Source: Gnetum montanum
Lineage: Eukaryota > Streptophyta > Gnetopsida > Gnetales > Gnetaceae
DNA length: 64,000 bases
Direction of reading: 5' to 3'
Assembly (NCBI GenBank): GCA_015680685.1
Contig: MNCI01035238.1
Coordinates: forward strand, 658,922 to 722,921
Of the stretch, positions 11,252 to 23,012 are shown piece by piece; within the stretch, counting starts at the first letter, position 1; every line of letters begins with the position of its first letter. The notes beneath the pieces are model-generated. The model made no database searches and was not told the DNA's origin. It worked only from the letters and a program-made list of their open reading frames with translations. The translations under genes and the position numbers were made by a program.

Positions 11252-12900
11252 CATGGTTCATAAGAAGATTGGAACTTAAATATAGCCTCCTTATAAGTCC
11301 AAAGCCATTAAAGGTTCATCTTCAAGTTGGTCAATCTTGTATCGATCACACTTTTGTTCAATAGATGTCCAGTACAAATTTGAGGTAACTCATTCTATAT
11401 CTACTGTTAGTGAAGGAAGTATTAGTTTTCAGAAATAATAACAACAAGTGCTAATAGCTCATTTTGAAGTAATTATATGGGCTTCCATTATTTCCATGAA
11501 TTATTGTATATCAAAAATTTTGATTAAGAATTTTTATAGCCATATAGTGATTACAAATTTTGTTGTTAGGGCATTTACATTTGTTATTAGAGGCATTGCA
11601 TTTGAAATTTCTCCTTAAGTTATGAAATTTACATCTATTATTAGGGTCATTTACTTGTTATTACTTCCATAAATAACATTTTTACTAATTGGATTATTCT
11701 AGTGTCTCATGATGAGTTTTGTGATGTTATATTTAGTAGATCTATTTCCTTGAGGAGTGGGAAAGTATACAGATGACAAATGTCCCAAGATGCTTCCACC
11801 CTCTCCCTTAATGTTATGTATAATATCATTGTAAAAGGGGAAATTTACAATCATTTTCTTCCATCTCAAGTTTTTATTCTATATTTTCTACTAACTAGCA
11901 AGTTGTTAAATTTGGAACATTATTTGTAAGGATATGTTAGAAATTTTTACCCATGAGAGGATTTCTGGACATCCTCTTCTCATCAGCCTACTTGTTTGTC
12001 AAGGATGTGTCCCTATTCTAAATCTTCCTCTTCTTAAAAATAAGAGAATTCTTGTCAAGTTCTCTAAGAAAAGGAGCACAAATCATGCTAGAACTAAAGT
12101 TCCAACTCTTACCTCTTAGAAGGAATATTGAAAGTAGGCAATGTCTTCACCTAGGGCCTCTCTTTAGCTAAGGAGGTTCAAATTAGTTAGTGCACATATG
12201 GGGTCTTCCTTGAAGAAGGCTCTAAAGTCCATTGAAAAAACCATGGAAAGGACTAGATGGAATCTCTCTTACCTTCATAATAGAATGGATACATCAAGCC
12301 TTTTCCCTCCTCCAGATGGTTAGCAGTTTGAGAAGATCACTACTCCTCATTATATGGATAATGATGAGGATATACCCACCCTAGCTAGACATTATATAGT
12401 GAAAGGGCCATCATAAGAATATGATTTAGGTATTACCTCTAACTAAGAGGATCTAGCAGCACAACTAGCTCATGCCCAAGGAGATCCCTTTCCTCACACC
12501 CAGTAGCTTGAACCAAGTGCATTCACGTAGGGGAAATCTTCTGAAAGACTCTCTAAATGTTTTAGGACTGAAGATGCACCACAGTCATTTGAGCAGCAAG
12601 TGATGGAGAGTAATTTTTATGTAGCTACTCAATAGAAGCAAGCAACTCCCAAGACATACTAGTGTAAGGGCACTTCATCATCTTCTCAACAGGCTCCATC
12701 TCATTCCCCTTCATCATCTTAGTTTCAAGTGAAGCTTCAACCTCGATAAGCTCTTATAGCAGTATCTTATTCTGATGATGATGAGCAGCATATCTCCCAT
12801 TCCAACACCAATAGCGATGATGATGAGGAGGAGACATATATGCCTACTCATGTAGTGTCAGACTTTGATGATGATGATGATCTGGAAGTTAGTAGTTAGG
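11252..12900 (+). pseudogene. Second ORF of E1 (possible plant transposon-protein-like), decayed
   Basis: It begins M-V-H-K-K-I-G-T, continues with F-E-V-T-H-S-I-S-T-V and a hydrophobic segment around 11480-11640 (I-S-M-N-Y-C-I-S-K-I-L-I-K-N-F-Y-S). This recalls the poorly characterised 'putative plant transposon protein' domain found in plant retroelements, but I recognise it only loosely. The 3' part (12139-12900) is Ser/Gln-rich and ends in an acidic tail with runs of Asp and Glu (about 12765-12890). Several stops interrupt it. It is preceded by the internal promoter-like block and followed by 450 bases of AT-rich sequence up to the polypurine tract. Function unknown. Confidence 0.45.
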
Positions 12901-13356
12901 GACTTCTTATGATCCCCTACTTTTTGATCATGTCCAAAAAAGAGGAGAGTTTTGTGCTATCATGATGGTATATGATGTATAATTCCATGCTATGTATATT
13001 TTTTTTCTTTTGGCTTGATATATACATCCTTATCAAACTTTGCATGGCATATCTTTGGAGATAGGTTATGAAGTGTTTAGTGTATATCAACTATATTTGA
13101 GATTTATGGCTTATACTTGCATTATGGATAAATATGGATAGTTTCTTGATGTTTCCATTTTCTTGTGTTGCCCTCTTACGATCATGGATAATGAATATGT
13201 GCCCATTAACTATTTTATCTTATTTTTCTTTGTCATTCTTGCTACCATAGGATTATTTTTAAATATATATATTTACAAATTTTTGTGCCTTTAATTATTT
13301 ATCATATGATATTATGATGTTATGGTAACCCATTTTCTCAAGTTTTGGACATTACC

Positions 13357-13370
13357 AAAAAGGGGAAGAT
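13357..13370 (+). other. Polypurine tract of E1
   Basis: AAAAAGGGGAAGAT directly abuts the LTR start TGTTGATC. This is a classic copia arrangement. Confidence 0.8.
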
Positions 13371-14409
13371 TGTTGATCTTTAGTATGTCAAAATCTTGGA
13401 AAATGGAGAATGTGGAAAATATGCTTGTGGAATCTTGAAGGACTTGGAAAAGACAAGATTAAGACAAGAGGATGATGTAATGAAGATAAGAACATGATAA
13501 GATAAAGATAAGAGCTTGACAAGAGTGCGATGAGATTGAGACAAGAGCATGGTAAAGACCAAGACATGTTGAGACTAGGATGAGAGCTAGGTTGTCAATT
13601 TGATTACAAAAGTTTCAACAAATAATGCAAGAATGGAAGATGTCTACAAGCCAAAAGAAATCGTTCCAATATCTACCAAGATTTCCTAGAAGAACAATAA
13701 ATGTCCCAATGGAAAAAGCTTAGTCTTAGGTAAGACATCCTAGAAAAATAGTAAATGTCTCAAGTGGAGTTGAGACATCCCACTTGCAAGCACCAAAAAG
13801 ATAGTCAGATGTCCCAAGCTTAAATGAGATGTCTCAACTAGCTATTTTCTAGCTGTTGTACTTACACCAACAGTCATTTAACAAGGACAAAGGCTATAAA
13901 AGAAATGATATCTTTATGAAAAATACAAGCACTATTCACATGAATATTCCCTTCATTATACACATCTTACAAATTGATTTGTTCTTCAATTCTTTATCTT
14001 TTATGAGGTGAATATTGTAATTATAGTGAGCCTTAGAGTAATATATCTGTAATTAGAATACACTCTATCTTTTATTTCTTCCATGATAAGCCCTGCAGGA
14101 TTGATGTCCTTGTTGTCAGAAGACATCTCTTAAGCTTGTTGGAACATTGTGAAATTGGGTATGTTTCTTAAGATAAAACACTCTATGTGAAGCCTAAGTT
14201 ATTGCAAAGGTTGTGGGATCCTTCAAACCACATTTTGAGCTTGTTAGGACCTTGTGAGGTTGAGTGTGTTTCTTGATAGAAAACACTTGCATAGCTAAAA
14301 CTTTGTAAAGGTTGTGGTGTCCTTGAAATCATATTTTTGAAGAAATAATGTTTGGAGGTGTGTAAGGATTCTACCCTTCAAGTGTGAATGTACCAAAGTT
14401 GGGGAATCA
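13371..14409 (+). repeat. 3' LTR of E1
   Basis: It begins TGTTGATC after the polypurine tract. Seven GACATC/GATGTC-type motifs (13637-13850) precede TATAAAAG at 13895-13902. The distal part carries partly repeated blocks reading GAGCTTGTTAGGACCTTGTG. It aligns with E2's LTR until about 14409, where similarity stops before the expected end, so the last part is truncated. Confidence 0.75.
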
Positions 14410-15624
14410 GCCTAAAGACCCTTGCTATGATTTCTTCCTAGTCATCTATTAAAAGAGCTACTTTGATGTCCAAACCTTAGAATTCCTAATGAACTATGTA
14501 TATTCTCATTTATTCAATTTTATTTTAGGAGCTTTTCCATCATAGGTGGATCAAGAATAAATGTCATGGAGCTATTTTTTTAGAACGTCAATTATCTTAA
14601 TAGCGATATTTGAAAGATAGGCATATAAGCTTTTGAGGTTCATAGCTCCATATTTAGCAACTTTAGAAGTGGGAATAAAGATGTGAAAAAGCTCCTTAAG
14701 ATATGCCTATAAGCACAAAGAAGTTTTTCCTCTAAAGTTTAGTTTTTGGAAATTTAACAATGCTAGGCATATAAGAGAAATGGTTAAGAGATACAAAGAG
14801 CAATATGATTTTCCTATAGCTATTAAGAGAATATATTTAGCCATAAAGACTTGAAAAGTACACTAGCCTAATGAAACATATGTGGTATATCAAAGAGATA
14901 CAAATAAAGAAGTTACTCAAAATAAGGATGCAATGTTAGAACATATAAGAAAAAAGTTTATCAATGAAGCTCCTGACCTTCATCTGTGACTGATCTATTG
15001 TAGAAGTTTGTTGATGAATTGAGATCAAAGATCATCCTTTGGCTAGGGATTCTCTAAAAGAATAGCTAGAAACTCGAAGACCTTGAAGAAGCTATTCCTA
15101 ATGAAAGATTTCCATCAAAAAAAGTTGAATATGTAAGGAGCAAGGAAGCTAGAAAAATAAGAGTCAAAAGTATCAAAGATAATAAAGAAAAAAATACCAT
15201 GAATTACAAAAATAGTAGCAACAACAAGAGCTTTTTAAAAAGGAGTAGCAGAAGCTACTCAAGCAATAGAGGTAACATGAGCTATAATAACAACAATAGA
15301 AGAAAAAAGAAAGCTCATCATTAGCTTTGAAAATTCTAGATTTTTTCTCAGGCTATTTAATGAAGGAAGTAGCTTGATCCTTTAAGGTAAAAGAAAAATA
15401 AGGAAGAATTATTCTTGGCCAGAAGCTCCAACCAAAGCCAAAAACTGAAATGAGTGTTATCTTTCATTATAAGGAAGATCACTCTCAAACTAGAGATTAG
15501 AAGCTAGTAATTTTACATAAGGATATATCAAAAACCATGCTTATTTTGAATAGAGACTTGGGACAAGTAGCTAATAGCCAAATAGCCAAGCTAAAATAAT
15601 TTTTGATGTAGAATAAACAAGAAA
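14410..15624 (+). pseudogene. Unidentified coding relic between E1 and E2
   Basis: A decayed frame is visible around 14690-14985, with segments K-F-S-F-W-K-F-N-N-A-R-H-I-R-E and Y-D-F-P-I-A-I-K-R-I-Y-L-A-I-K and then E-T-Y-V-V-Y-Q-R-D. It is followed near 15110-15330 by a basic, Asn/Ser/Arg-rich stretch. A basic tract after a folded domain suggests a capsid or nucleocapsid-like protein of some reverse-transcribing element. I cannot name the family. Stops and frame changes are frequent. Confidence 0.35.
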
Positions 15625-16557
15625 TGTTGACCTTTTGGTATGCCAAAATCTTGTAAAATGAAGAATTTGTTAGTGTGTATTTGAGACCTTGCAAGTCTAA
15701 GGAAACTAAAGGTATCATATTAAGAAGATCAAGATAAGAGCAAGAATTAGCAAACTAGAATGCTAAAGTTCAATGAGAAGATACAAAGGTTTGAAGAAAA
15801 TTACAAGGATATGAGATGTCCCAAATTCCAAAGAAGACATCTTAGAGATAGATAAGACATCTCACAATATAGTAAGATGTTACTACTAAGAAACTCTAGT
15901 CTCATGCAAGATATCTCCTCAAAACAAGAGACGTCTAAAGGAAGGACAAGACATCATGTGCAAGACATCTCATGCAAGATGTCTTGCCTTAAAGTTAAGA
16001 CATCTTGACTAGACATTTCTAGTCATTGTACAAATTCTAATGGGCAAATGAAAAAGAGAAAGGCTATAAAAGTAGGACATTCTTATTGGAAAATGTGAAG
16101 CACTATTCATGTAATCAAGCAATCATTGTATACATCTCTAAGAAATTTTATACTTCATTTATTTATCATTTTTTGTGTTGTTTATTAGGTTGTTAAGCCT
16201 AAAAGTAGGGAATTAGAAGCTTAGTTCATTTTCTTCCTTGACCTTTTTATTTCTTATTATAAGCCTTAAGGGGTTGGGTGTGCTTCATGAGGAAAGGCAT
16301 CCTTTGAGCTTGCTAGGACCTTAACGGGTTGGGCATGTTTCTTAGACAAAACACCTCTAGCAAAGTTCAAGATTTTGGAAAGGTTGTGGTGTCCTTGAAA
16401 TCACATTTTGAAGAAACAAAATCCAAAAGTATGCAAGGTTTCTACCCTTAGAGTATGGATGTACCCAAGTTGGGGAAGCACGTACATACTACTATGCAAG
16501 AATTGGTACTCATTCGATAAAACTTATTCAACCCTCCTTCTAAGTTCTCAATTCCTA
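15625..16557 (+). repeat. 5' LTR of E2
   Basis: It starts TGTTGACC and ends just before the primer site, with TA in place of the usual CA. About ten GACATCTC-type motifs or complements lie between 15813 and 16015, and TATAAAAG is at 16065-16072. It aligns with the E1 3' LTR along most of its length. Confidence 0.75.
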
Positions 16558-16559
16558 AG

Positions 16560-16571
16560 TGGTAATGGAGC
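16560..16571 (+). other. Primer binding site of E2
   Basis: TGGTAATGGAGC lies two bases after the LTR. It is close to the initiator tRNA-Met site of copia elements and in the same place as in E1. Confidence 0.65.
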
Positions 16572-16644
16572 AAGGTACTTCCAAATTGAGTATAGAAACT
16601 TAGGAGTGGACTATGGGGGGAACATATTTATAGCAAGCCACCAA

Positions 16645-18315
16645 TGTTTGATGGGATTGACTTTCCATACTGAAAAGCATGGATGCAAGGATTATGTGAA
16701 TTCATGGAATTTGAAGTATGGCAGTTCACAATGGAAGGATACACTCATCCCATTGATAACTCAATAGGTATTACACTACCAAGAGATAAGTGGTTTGATG
16801 ATGACAAAAACAAATTTATGTTTGATTCAAATGCCAAGAACTATCTCTACTATGCTCTTAGTAAACTTGAATTTAATAGAATAGCTAGATGAAAAACTAT
16901 CTAAAACTTTTGGGAAGTTTTAGAAGCCACCTATGACGGAACCTCTGTTAAACACTGTAAACTCCTAATTTTGTAATTTGAATATGAGAAGTTAAAAATA
17001 AATGAAGGTGAAAGAATCAAAGATTATTTTTCTAGGGCCAATGATATAGTAGTAGCTATTAGAGGAACAATGAAAGAGGTACCTGAAAGTGAAGTTATTA
17101 TAAAAATGATTAAAACTCTACTCCATGAATTTAGATCCAAAATCACTACCATGAAAGAAATTAGAGATTTCTCTATACTTAAATTTGAAGAATTACAAAG
17201 TGCACTTGTAGCATATGAGATGAATCTCATTAGTGAATGTGCTATCAAGAAAAAAACCTATAACACTTAAGAGTTGTTCAAAAGAAAAGGAGATGTTTGA
17301 TTGTGAAGGAAATAGTGATGATGAACTAGCTTTTCTAACAAGAAGAGTAAAAATACTATTATCAAGGAAAGAAAAAATCTTCAACCAATCAAATAGCAAA
17401 GGTAAAAAATAGGTAATCAACCAAGAAATTCTAATTTTGATATCTTATAAAATGTTGGATATGTGGTGGAATAGGCCATGTGGCCTTCGGATGTTCTAAT
17501 GCTAGCAAGTTACCAAAGAAGAAGTTCGTTCAAGAGGAAAAGAAGATCAAAAATTTTTACACAAACTAGGATGATGAATCTAGTGAAGAGGAAATTGATG
17601 ATCCATTAATCAACTCTCATCTTATTTTCATGGTTCTTGTGTGCAAGGATTCCATGAAGGAATCTAAAGAACCTAAAGGTACACCTAAGGAAAGGTATAA
17701 CATGCTATGTAACAAAATTATCTCTTTTCAAAATTTGTGGATGAAAACTAAATAGACTTCACATGGTAAGGAAGTAGAAATAAATGAACTTAATACTAGA
17801 TACTTCACTCTTAAAAGGGAGAACTGAGACCTAACGGCTAAGGATCAAAAGCTAACCCTGTTTTATGAGTAGATAAGCAAGGAATAAGCAAGTGCAAGGC
17901 ATCCACAAGCACTTTACCTAAATGGAGGTACACCCCTAGGTTTGAACAACTAGCACAAACAAGAAAATCTATGTACTATTACTATGGAAAATTTAGGCAT
18001 ATATAATCACATTGTTACTTACAATTAAGATATTATATTCTAATCACTTGGTATTATTGAAAGAAGAGTAGAAAGCATGTCTTAAAAGCTAAACAAGTTT
18101 GGATCCCTAAGGTGAACAAGCAAGAGGAAGAAATGGCTAAACATGTTTCTCTTCACTATAAAAATGGAGATATAGAAAACAATCATAAAATAGCCACCTT
18201 GAATGAGGAAAAGGATATAAACAAGCATCTTGGTGTCAAAAGAGCTAGACATCCAATCAAAATAAGGAAGAGACTCTAGAAAGGAGGACCTTACTATAAA
18301 CTTACTTAAGTAGGT
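16645..18315 (+). pseudogene. Gag of E2 (decayed but best preserved copy)
   Basis: The frame opens with M-F-D-G-I-D-F-P-Y near 16644 and holds long open stretches: M-Q-G-L-C-E-F-M-E-F-E-V-W (16683 on) and then the capsid-like region 17000-17270 with F-S-R-A-N-D-I-V and I-K-M-I-K-T-L-L-H-E-F-R-S-K. This matches the copia gag (UBN2-type) pattern. A complete CCHC knuckle, C-W-I-C-G-G-I-G-H-V-A-F-G-C, lies at about 17453-17495. A second degenerate knuckle (Y-Y-Y-Y-G-K-F-R-H...C) is near 17970-18015. A Lys/Glu-rich tail ends near 18315. Stops at 16890 and 17268 break it. Confidence 0.8.
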
Positions 18316-18594
18316 AACTCCTTAGAGTAAGCAAGGTAAGTATTCGTAATTATGATTGTAACTATAAATAATCCTTGACTTGCATCACTAGTTATATGGA
18401 CAGTACCCTTTTAGAAATATTTATTTTAACATATAACTTAAATAAAGTATAAGGTATACCTTACACTTTTAAATTTTCTTAGTTAAAATAACTTAATCAT
18501 TCTTAGTAGCATCATTTAAGACCTTCTAGTATTCCACACTCATTTTAACCATTCCATTTCTATGTCTCAAAAGCCTTGAGGAAAAAATTCAAAA

Positions 18595-18757
18595 TTTAGA
18601 TAAGACATCTCACTATTTTAAGCAAAATTTGCACTAGAGACATCTTGACCAAGGGAATCTTAACTGTTATACCCCAATTTGGGCAAGACATATCATTTTC
18701 TCTTAAAACGTCTTAAGCATACTGCAAATCCTTCCAAAAACATCCTCCTATATAAAG
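18595..18757 (+). promoter_or_regulatory. Internal promoter-like block of E2
   Basis: Four GACATC/ACGTCTT-type motifs between 18601 and 18716 precede TATATAAAG at 18749-18757. The segment just before the TATA box (ACTGCAAATCC...) aligns with E1 at 11102. A TTTCTCATTTTCC pyrimidine stretch follows. Confidence 0.5.
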
Positions 18758-18866
18758 AAACTTGTTTATTTCTCATTTTCCATCTTATTTCAAGCCAAAG
18801 AAATTCTTCCCTAGATGACCAAGGCTTTATTTTCACCACAACTACACTCTTTTTAGCTTAGTTTTC

Positions 18867-19044
18867 ATGGCCCACCAAAGATAAAAACATCAAGGTTTTC
18901 ACTACACTAATCCAAGGATACTAAAGAAGCATCAAAAGTTAAATTCATCTCATATAATCCTCAATTCGAATCCACATTTTCTTAGAACAAGCTTATAATA
19001 ATCTTTTAGTATCCATTATATCTAAATGAAATTTGAACTTTTCA
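18867..19044 (+). pseudogene. Start of second ORF of E2 (truncated)
   Basis: An ATG followed by A-H-Q-R occurs in the same position relative to the TATA box as M-V-H-K-K in E1. Weak similarity to E1 can be followed (A-S-K-V-K-F-I-S-Y-N-P-Q-F). The frame is broken and ends where the B LTR begins. Confidence 0.35.
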
Positions 19045-19924
19045 TGTGCAATCTAGTCAAATTCTATGAACTTTATAGTTTTCGACATACTAGTCTTCTA
19101 GGAAGTGAACCTTGCCTTAAGGTCATTCATTATCTTCCCACACTTGTAACGTACACTAGTATGGTTAAGTGTAATTAAGGCATCTAATTTTTATCATTTT
19201 TTATTTTATGTTTTTGGTGTTTAAAGAGAGATAAAGTAATTAGATTAACTAATTTAATTTAACTAATTAACTAGTATCTAAGCAGTACTAACATAAGCAT
19301 CTGGTCCCACTTTCTGCACACATTCTGAACCCACATATCCACTACTAGGTTACCAAGTGCTACGCTACTGGGTGTATCAAGCAATAATGCCACTAGAATT
19401 ACCAAGCGAATACGTGTTACACTCAAAGTGGTCATACTTATGTGTTTAATCTATCTAGCTTATCTTGCTTAATTAATTCATTAGCTTAATTATAGGAAAA
19501 TGTTGAATAAATAATTAAAAACATTAAATGCATAAATGAAACATTTAATCTATCCAGAATGCTTCAAGGTTTATCAAGAATTTCATCTTTATTGTTGCAC
19601 ACACTATCATGCTTAGGTACAATAATGCTCGAATAAAGATCCATACACTCAATGACTCCTACTGTAGGCACTCAAGAAAAATATTCTAACTTTCAAATAA
19701 ACCAATTGCAAGAGCTTCTCTACTACTTTAAAAATTGATTCCATAAATATAGTTGGTGATCACATATTTATAGACCAAGACAGACCCCTGCATTGACGAG
19801 GATGCATCAACACAATAGACTACATTGACAAGGCCTCCTCAATAGGGCCTAGTTAATGGGGCCCAATCAACACAAAAAACTACGTTGATGGGCCCCAATC
19901 GATGCAACAAACTAAAACTCATCA
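19045..19924 (-). repeat. 3' LTR of element B (distal end truncated)
   Basis: It aligns with 38545-39384 and ends in CTCATCA next to the polypurine tract. Roughly the last 70 bases of the LTR, on the left, are absent where E2 sequence begins. The right part carries ATCAACAC/ATCGATGC repeats and a TATTTATAGACC TATA-like segment near 19768. Confidence 0.82.
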
Positions 19925-19934
19925 TACCCCCACA
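19925..19934 (-). other. Polypurine tract of element B
   Basis: TACCCCCACA on the plus strand is a G-run on the element strand. It abuts the LTR as in A, D and G. Confidence 0.78.
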
Positions 19935-20189
19935 ACTAAATGAAAACTCGTCCTTGAGTTCTTTACAAAATTGGGAAGATATGAAATTATTAACTAGCTT
20001 CTGACATGACAAAACAAAACAACACAACATAGACATAACAAAACTGAGTTCCCAGTGTATGGACCAACACATTATAAAACTTACGTTGGTCATGATACAA
20101 AATTGAATACCATGACATAATTCTTTAAAATTGGATAGCACATTCTTTGATGGCATGAAGTTGGTGGAGAAGGTCAGATAGTCCAAGGC

Positions 20190-23012
20190 GGTGGTGGCTC
20201 CTGAGGCTTTAAAGGACCTTCACTGGCTTTAGGCACATGTGGTGGCCAAGGTAACTATGGTTGTTCTGCTGCTACTACAACTTCTAGTGGAAGTTGAAGA
20301 GCATCTAGCAATGCCTTCATTTTTTCTTCTTTACTGCTGGGATCGTTCATAGTCCACGCAGCTTCACCAATGTGGGTTGGGGTTGGAACATCCCAAGGAC
20401 AAGGCAAAATAAGAAATAGCTCCTTAACATTGACAAAATAGGCCACAAATTTCTTATGCTCAATATTGAATGCTCAGAGTGTGTCTTGTAGCATAGGGTA
20501 GTCATTCATTCATTTGCCCAGGTTCTCTGCAACTGATCTTTGGTTGGTGAATTTCGCCTTGAGAACCTCGAGTTTAGCATTTTCCATTACAAGCTTTTGC
20601 TTGGTGTTTTTATGAGTCTTGAACTTGGCCTCATACAATAAATACGAGCTAGCCACTTACTTCTCAAGCTCAAACCATGACCATCTAGAAGTTAGCATTG
20701 CTAGGTTTTCATAGCAAAGGTTGGATAGCTCCATGTACTCTATCATCTCTTCAATCTACAACTCCCTCATGTGGATTTTCACCTCGTTGTAGGCATCAAT
20801 CCCATCAACAATGGGTTGCCAAATTTCTCTGCCTTGTTAGAGTTACTGGAGGGCCTCGTTAACCTTTGCCTTTGCTAGTTGGATATGCTTTTCATTTACC
20901 TCCTTTTGTAGGCCAACTTGGTCTCTCTAATGATTTTTAACATTTTCTAGGCATCAATCTTGATGGCTAATTTCTAGCATAAGATGTGGATCTCCTCCAT
21001 GGAGAGATTATGATTCTCTACAACTAATCTACTCAATTCGACATTTGTCTTGCCAAGCTACTCCTGCTATTGATGGATAAATTCTTCTAGCTATTGTTTT
21101 TATGCATCAACATTCTACAGACAATGATTTTCTATGGTCAAGGACTCATTTTCTTGGTGCATCTACATCAAGTCCTTCTATACTACATGAGTTTCAACTT
21201 CTACTATTAACTAATTGAAGACTGCCATTACCATTTTTCCCTCATCCCACTTTACTTATTCTTGAAGTTGTTGAAAAGCTTTGTCTTGTGTCAATGGAGG
21301 GTTGATAAAAGTAGGGTTAGTAATCTGAGCATGCAACTCAGCAACTTCTGTGGTCAAGCTATGATTATGTTCTTGAGCCATTTCAAGTTTCCCTTCTAAG
21401 GTAAGGAACTTGCCATTTTCCTCTAGTAGCTGCGACTAGGTTGCAATAATGGTATCTGAAAAATCAAAGATATTTGAAATCAGTTGCCAAGTTCCCACCA
21501 GTCAATCCAGCAATTCTTCATGTTGGGATACACTCAGTCATCCATTGATTATCCTTGTAGATGCCCACACATCTATTAGTGCCAAAACATCTAGTTTAGG
21601 CACTGTAGCTGCATTCAACCCTTTAGTGACTCCATCAGCAATAATCTCTGCAGTTGTCTCTTGCCCCTGGTGTTGCATCACCAATACAATTGCCTCTTCA
21701 TCCTTCCCTAATCACACCAAAAAGGAAGTGGAATTCTCAGAGAATTTTGGAATAGATGATGCTAAGAGAGAGACACCATCACCTCTCAAGTACTTAGATT
21801 CAACCTCATAGGAGACTGTGTTCATTGGGTAGACAACATTGATCCACCTACCTCCATCTGGCTGATTGTACAAAACACTTATCTGAGGTGACTCATGGCT
21901 AGTTTGTACACAGATGGGTCTCCACCACTACTTCTTGCCTACTGCTCTTATTGTTGCAAGAGCTGCTCTTGAATTTTTTTCATGCACTTAATTGCACTAC
22001 GAGCCTCTAGTGTTTGCTCATGAGTAGGTGGTGGAGGTGGTCATTGCTACTCCTCTTCTATGATCATTTCAGGTGTCTTATCCTTCATCATCTCAGCCCA
22101 TGAAGCATTAGGAGCATGCCTAAGTATATCATTTTTGTATCAGACTATACTTGTCCTTTTGCATAATTTTCTAATTAGGCAAGGAAAAGGCAAGGTCCTT
22201 CTTCTGCATTCGTTCTCCTTGAAGTGCTTCTCTATTTCTAGAAAGATTAGTTGTGGAAGATTTGTTGAAAATTCTTCACTTAAAGAGGCACATGCTCAAG
22301 CAAAGAAGGCTATCACTTTACTAGGCTTCACCGTTGGATTGAGGTGGTAGGTTGCTATCTTAAAATATACTCACTCTGCTAGTGTGAGCATGCCAAACTC
22401 CTTATGATTAACCCCATAGCACTATTGAGTCCATTCTTTCTTTGCTTCAGTATCGGCTTGTGTTGATAGCTCTGCCAACTATCTTCTTGCATCAAGCAAC
22501 CTAAGGACCTGTGCAATGGCTTGTACTAAGTAGGATACTTGAATATCCTTGATTTTCACAGCGACTCCTGCTCTCCTATTGTTCTAGAAGAGATACATTT
22601 CTCCCATGTACCACTCCCCATTGGAAGTGATGATTGGCCACATGGGAGAAGCTTGTAATTGAGCTTTGACATCTTTTGTAGCTCATTCAAGGAATAGCCT
22701 AAAGTTTAGTTCTTGAAGAACTAAGCATTGAATTTCACGATTCCCAATTGTGTCGAGGCAAGCCTGTGTGAGTGTGACTTCTAGTCTGGGTATAAGGCTT
22801 GCTGCCTCACCTCACTATGAGTGTTCTGATGTAGCTTTTCTTCAGGAATCTATTAGATAGATTCCACCTCAACCTCATCTCTAAGGGATCTTATTGCATG
22901 GGTTGCCTCAGCCTGTTCTTAGATATGTTCTTTTTGGTCCCTTCCTCCTTTGGGTCATTTCTCCTATGGTTGCAATGGTCCTTTCTCTGGTGGTCTCTTT
23001 GGTCTTGGTGCC
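20190..23012 (-). pseudogene. Third ORF of element B (unknown function), decayed
   Basis: It starts at an ATG at 23012, M-A-P-R-P-K-R-P-P-E-K-G-P-L-Q-P, immediately after TGTGTGATTATAG, which looks like a 3' splice site and is also present in D. The N-terminal half corresponds to the element A ORF. The middle (about 20500-21430) is rich in coiled-coil-like Leu/Glu/Lys frames. The C-terminal part is the clearest: K-E-E-K-M-K-A-L-L-D-A-L-Q-L-P-L-E-V near 20280-20340 aligns with A at 7460-7510, preceded by P-W-D-V-P-T-P-T-H-I-G, which also aligns with D. Multiple stops. Confidence 0.55.

Larger units (their letters stand above)
9022..14409 (+). mobile_element. Element E1: non-autonomous Ty1/copia-like element with gag and a second ORF
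   Basis: A partial 5' LTR, a copia-type primer site, a gag relic, an internal promoter-like block, a second ORF relic, a polypurine tract and a 3' LTR follow each other on the plus strand. No protease, integrase, RT or RNase H motif is found between 9330 and 13356, so pol is absent. E2 (15625-19044) has the same order, so the layout is a family trait rather than a local deletion. Movement would need enzymes supplied in trans (inference). Confidence 0.72.
15625..19044 (+). mobile_element. Element E2: second copy of the E1 family, 3' truncated
   Basis: A complete-looking 5' LTR, primer site, gag relic, internal promoter-like block and the start of the second ORF are present. At about 19045 the sequence passes into the LTR of element B. 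The polypurine tract and 3' LTR of E2 are therefore missing. No pol motifs are seen. Confidence 0.72.
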
